Shown piece after piece: positions 61,183-64,000 of a stretch of 64,000 bases of DNA. The translations under genes and the position numbers were made by a program. Positions within the stretch are counted from its first letter, which is position 1. Each line of letters opens with the position of its first letter. The notes under the pieces are model-generated. The model had not been told where the DNA came from, did not search any database, and worked only from the letters and a program-made list of their open reading frames with translations. The stretch is from Halomonas sp. KG2. GTDB taxonomy: Bacteria > Pseudomonadota > Gammaproteobacteria > Pseudomonadales > Halomonadaceae. The stretch is from NCBI GenBank assembly GCA_030440445.1, contig CP098528.1:992001-1056000 (forward strand). The letters are read 5' to 3'.

Positions 61183-62070
61183 ATGCCGCAGCGCGACCCT
61201 TTAAGGGAGCAGATTATCGCCCAGTACGATGCCATGTCGCCGCAGCTCCAGCAGGCAGCTCGCTACGTGCTGGAACACCCTGATGAGGTGGCACTGGTTT
61301 CTATGCGCGAGTTGGCGCGCCATGCAGCGGTGCAGCCTGCCACCATGACGCGGCTTGCAAAGTTCCTGGGCAAGCAAGGATACGATGATATTCGCGAGCA
61401 CTATGTGGCAGCGCTGCGGCGAGGAAGTGATGGTTTTGCCGCTAAGGTTCGCCAGCGAAACGAGGGGGCTAGAGCCTCGGCCAACGGCAATATCGCCGCG
61501 CATATGCTGCATGGGCTGAGTGCTCAGATTTCCCGGCTCTGTGAGCCTGACTCACTGCAACGGTTGGAAGCCATCGCTAATACGCTGAAATCGGCGAGAA
61601 AAGTGTATGTGCTAGGCTTGCGCTCATGCCACTCCGTGGCGTGGCATTTCCATTACGTTATGTCATTGTTGGGGGACCGCTCGGTCCACCTAGATGGGCC
61701 GGCGGGAACCGGCGGCGATGCGCTCGTTCGCGCCACACCCGAAGATGTCATGCTGGTTATCTCCGTCAAACCTTATGCAGTAGCGACACTGGAACTGACG
61801 CAGTTGGCAAAAGACAAGGGGCTGACGATTCTGTCGATCACCGATAGTGAAGTATCGCCACTGGTAGGGATGTCAGAGCAGACGATTTTTTGCCCCACGG
61901 AAAGCGACAGCTTTTTCCATACGTTAACGCCCGCCTTAGCCATCTCCGAAGTACTGTGCACCTTATTGGCAGAAGATGATCGATCACAGGCACTCGATGC
62001 GTTGCAGCGGGCAGATGAACATTTCTTGAGCCTGAATACCTACGCGAGCGCTATTCCTCGCCGGGAGTGA
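61183..62070 (+). CDS. RpiR-family regulator (helix-turn-helix plus SIS domain)
   Basis: Regulator of 295 residues. N-terminal RpiR helix-turn-helix includes SMRELARHAAVQPATMTRLAKFL (read in two parts, about 38-62). A SIS domain follows from about 130 with KVYVLGLRSCHSVAWHF and VMLVISVKPYAVATLEL, and LSITDSEVSPLVG, which bind phospho-sugar or related ligands. It is divergent from the aminotransferase and CMD genes and is the likely regulator of them; the ligand is unknown. AGAGGC precedes ATG 61183. Confidence 0.9.
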   Translation: MPQRDPLREQIIAQYDAMSPQLQQAARYVLEHPDEVALVSMRELARHAAVQPATMTRLAKFLGKQGYDDIREHYVAALRRGSDGFAAKVRQRNEGARASANGNIAAHMLHGLSAQISRLCEPDSLQRLEAIANTLKSARKVYVLGLRSCHSVAWHFHYVMSLLGDRSVHLDGPAGTGGDALVRATPEDVMLVISVKPYAVATLELTQLAKDKGLTILSITDSEVSPLVGMSEQTIFCPTESDSFFHTLTPALAISEVLCTLLAEDDRSQALDALQRADEHFLSLNTYASAIPRRE

Positions 62071-62093
62071 CGCCATCGTAAAGCCACTGTCAG

Positions 62094-62483
62094 TTACCCC
62101 TCCACCCATACCTCCTCGCCCCTAAACGCGACTTTCCAGGTACGCAGCTTGACGTCCTCATCCTCTAAGCATTGGCCATCTTCAAGGCGAAAATGCTGCT
62201 TATAGAGTGGCGAGGCAACCACAGGGCTGCCTTTAACATCACCGATAATGCCGCGGGCAATGACGTTAGCGTTAGAAAACGGATCAAAGTGGTCGAGTGC
62301 GTAGAGTTCTTTCTCCTGTCCTTGGGAGCGCTGCCTCGGTAAGTAGAAAATGGCCACTTGGGCTGGGCCTTCTGACGTGTTCAACCAAGCAGCGACGCCA
62401 GAAAATGCCACTAGGTCAGCTTTAGCGCAGAGCGGCTGCCAGGTGTCGGTGCTCACGATGTGTTTGAGTGCGGTCGCGGTCAT
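62094..62483 (-). CDS. nirD: Nitrite reductase small subunit
   Basis: Protein of 129 residues of the NirD family, a Rieske-like fold that lacks the cysteine and histidine cluster ligands. It is needed for assimilatory NADH nitrite reductase together with NirB. NVIARGIIGDVKGSPVVASPLYKQHF is the conserved core (in two parts). It lies 62 bases downstream of nirB on the same strand. Confidence 0.92.
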   Translation of the reverse strand: MTATALKHIVSTDTWQPLCAKADLVAFSGVAAWLNTSEGPAQVAIFYLPRQRSQGQEKELYALDHFDPFSNANVIARGIIGDVKGSPVVASPLYKQHFRLEDGQCLEDEDVKLRTWKVAFRGEEVWVEG

Positions 62484-62545
62484 CAGTTACCTCATTAACG
62501 TTGTCTGGTTTGCGAATATGTAGTGTTTAAGCAGGGCATTAGTGC

Positions 62546-64000
62546 TTAAGCGGGACGAAGCTGGCCGCGCTCGGACGTCATAATGATTGACGGGTCGGGA
62601 CGCGCATCGTTGACGAAGCTACGGAAGCGTTTGAGTTTGCCTGGGTCGCTGATGGCGTTGGCCCATTCGCACTGGTAGCTATCGACAACATGCTGCATTT
62701 GCCGCTCCAGCTCGCTATTAATGCCTAAGCTGTCTTCCAGAATCACCTCTTTGAGGTACTCCAGGCCGCCGTCGAGATTTTCGCGCCATACGGAGGTGCG
62801 CTGCAGTCGGTCGGCGGTGCGTACATAAAACATCAAGAAGCGGTCAATGGTGCGGTAGAGCTGCTCGTCGTCCAGGTCAGTGGCGAGCAGCTCAGCGTGG
62901 CGAGGGCGCATGCCACCGTTGCCGCACACGTAGAGGTTCCAGCCGTTTTCGGTGGCGATAATACCGATATCCTTGCTCTGAGCCTCGGCGCATTCCCGGG
63001 TACAGCCTGAAACACCAAACTTAATCTTGTGGGGCGCGCGCAGGCCTTTGTAGCGATTTTCCAGTTTGATGGCCATGCCGACGCTGTCCTGCACACCGTA
63101 GCGACACCACGTGCTGCCGACACAGGACTTCACCGTGCGTAGTGATTTGCCATAGGCGTGGCCGGTTTCAAATCCTGCCTCAATGAGCTCGCCCCAGATA
63201 GCGGGGAGGTCTTCTAAACGTGCGCCGAACAGATCGATGCGCTGGCCGCCGGTGACTTTGGTGTAAAGCTGGTACTTCTGGGCCACTTGCCCGAGCACGA
63301 CTAACTTATCGGGAGTGATTTCACCGCCTGCAATGCGCGGCACCACAGAGTAGGTACCGTTTTTCTGCATGTTGGCCATAAAGGTGTCGTTGGTATCCTG
63401 CAGAGGAATATGCGCCGCGTCGGTGATCGGCTCATTGAAGCAGGAGGCCAGAATAGACGCCACAGCGGGCTTGCAGATGTCGCAGCCCAGGCAGTGGGTG
63501 TCTTGATTGCTGTGTTTTGCGATCAATTCGCTGAAGGTTTTGATGCCTTCTACGCGCACAATATCGTAAAGCTCCTGGCGGGTATGGGCGAAGTGCTCGC
63601 AAATCGATTTATCGACTTCGACACCGCGGGCTTCCAGTTCGTGGTCAACCACGCTTTTGAGCAGCGCTGTGCAGCCGCCGCAGCCGGTGCTTGCTTTGGT
63701 GGCTGCTTTGACACCGCCTAGATCCACTGCGCCAGCGTCAATAGTGGCGCAAATATCGCCTTTAGTGACGTTGTGGCAAGAGCAGATGGAGGCGGTTTCC
63801 GGCAGCGCACCGGGGCCGAGAGTGGGGGCGGCGCCGCTGCTTTGGGGCAGAATCAATGAGGCAGGCTCGTCGGGTAACTCAATGCCATTGGCGTAGTACT
63901 GCAACAGCGTGTCGTAGACGCTGTTATTGCCCACCAGCATGGCGCCGAGCAGCTTTTTACCGTCGCTAGAGACCACCAGCTTGCGATACTCCTGCTTGAT
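62546..64000 (-). CDS. nirB: Nitrite reductase large subunit (5' end outside window)
   Basis: Siroheme NADH-nitrite reductase that makes ammonia from nitrite. About 485 C-terminal residues are visible; the frame is open through the right edge and the FAD and NADH domains lie outside. Seen are the BFD-like [2Fe-2S] segment ICSCHNVTKGDI with TGCGGC, a second CLGCDIC segment, and the siroheme and [4Fe-4S] ligands CVGSTWC and SGCTREC, each complete. Ends LRPA. nirD follows. The start codon seen at 63976 is internal, not the true start. Confidence 0.95.
   Translation of the reverse strand: MKQEYRKLVVSSDGKKLLGAMLVGNNSVYDTLLQYYANGIELPDEPASLILPQSSGAAPTLGPGALPETASICSCHNVTKGDICATIDAGAVDLGGVKAATKASTGCGGCTALLKSVVDHELEARGVEVDKSICEHFAHTRQELYDIVRVEGIKTFSELIAKHSNQDTHCLGCDICKPAVASILASCFNEPITDAAHIPLQDTNDTFMANMQKNGTYSVVPRIAGGEITPDKLVVLGQVAQKYQLYTKVTGGQRIDLFGARLEDLPAIWGELIEAGFETGHAYGKSLRTVKSCVGSTWCRYGVQDSVGMAIKLENRYKGLRAPHKIKFGVSGCTRECAEAQSKDIGIIATENGWNLYVCGNGGMRPRHAELLATDLDDEQLYRTIDRFLMFYVRTADRLQRTSVWRENLDGGLEYLKEVILEDSLGINSELERQMQHVVDSYQCEWANAISDPGKLKRFRSFVNDARPDPSIIMTSERGQLRPA

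Noticed and set aside
1..64000. CRISPR array, tRNA, rRNA or riboswitch
   Set aside because: I looked for regular direct repeats, tRNA-like cloverleaf ends and known riboswitch cores by eye and saw none. Short ones could be missed without a covariance search.

Overview
The window reads as chromosome of a moderately GC-rich gammaproteobacterium. The housekeeping content (SpeG, NirBD, a large NAD-type glutamate dehydrogenase, LtaE) and the hydroxamate-type iron genes fit a Halomonas-like marine or halophilic genus. That assignment is inference from gene content, not a database match.

Positions 1 to about 47,150 form one almost unbroken iron and siderophore island. From left to right: (a) a TonB receptor cut by the window edge, a PvdF-like hydroxyornithine formyltransferase, a PvdA-like ornithine N5-monooxygenase and a PvdE-like exporter; (b) a cytochrome b561 and a siderophore-interacting reductase read leftward, divergent from fhuB, fhuF and a second PvdE-like exporter; (c) an AraC regulator divergent from a translationally coupled receptor, SAM-methyltransferase and RhtX/FptX-like permease operon; (d) a binding protein with two FecCD permeases, divergent from a YbtP/YbtQ-like ABC pair, a receptor and an AraC regulator; (e) a second set of the same kind (receptor, RhtX-like MFS, ABC, ABC) divergent from a third AraC regulator; (f) two tandem surface-signalling modules, each FecI, FecR, STN-domain receptor and FhuD-like binding protein. 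Fur-box-like sites lie in front of most of these units. In all there are six TonB receptors, three AraC-type regulators, two FecI/FecR pairs, six fused permease-ATPase ABC proteins, three FecCD/FhuB permease genes and three binding proteins. No stand-alone FhuC/FepC-type ATPase and no NRPS are present.

From about 47,300 to the right end the content is ordinary chromosome: a LysE-family exporter, threonine aldolase, spermidine acetyltransferase, an alpha/beta hydrolase, a metallophosphoesterase, a MocR-type regulator, glutamate dehydrogenase, a divergent CDF transporter, a class III aminotransferase with a CMD-family protein, an RpiR regulator, and nirD with a partial nirB. Two features stand out. 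A pair of look-alike small ORFs of 40 and 37 codons, each with a strong Shine-Dalgarno site and its own promoter, lies between speG and the hydrolase. An IS1380-family element has inserted with a CTAG duplication into the last membrane segment of an MFS gene next to the MocR regulator, and the intact gene can be rebuilt exactly.

The likely working model is this. One hydroxamate siderophore, made by PvdA, PvdF and an NRPS outside the window, is exported by the PvdE-like proteins. Several endogenous or foreign siderophores are then taken up by receptors controlled by Fur plus ligand-responsive AraC proteins or FecI/FecR. Iron is released by the FhuF and SIP reductases.
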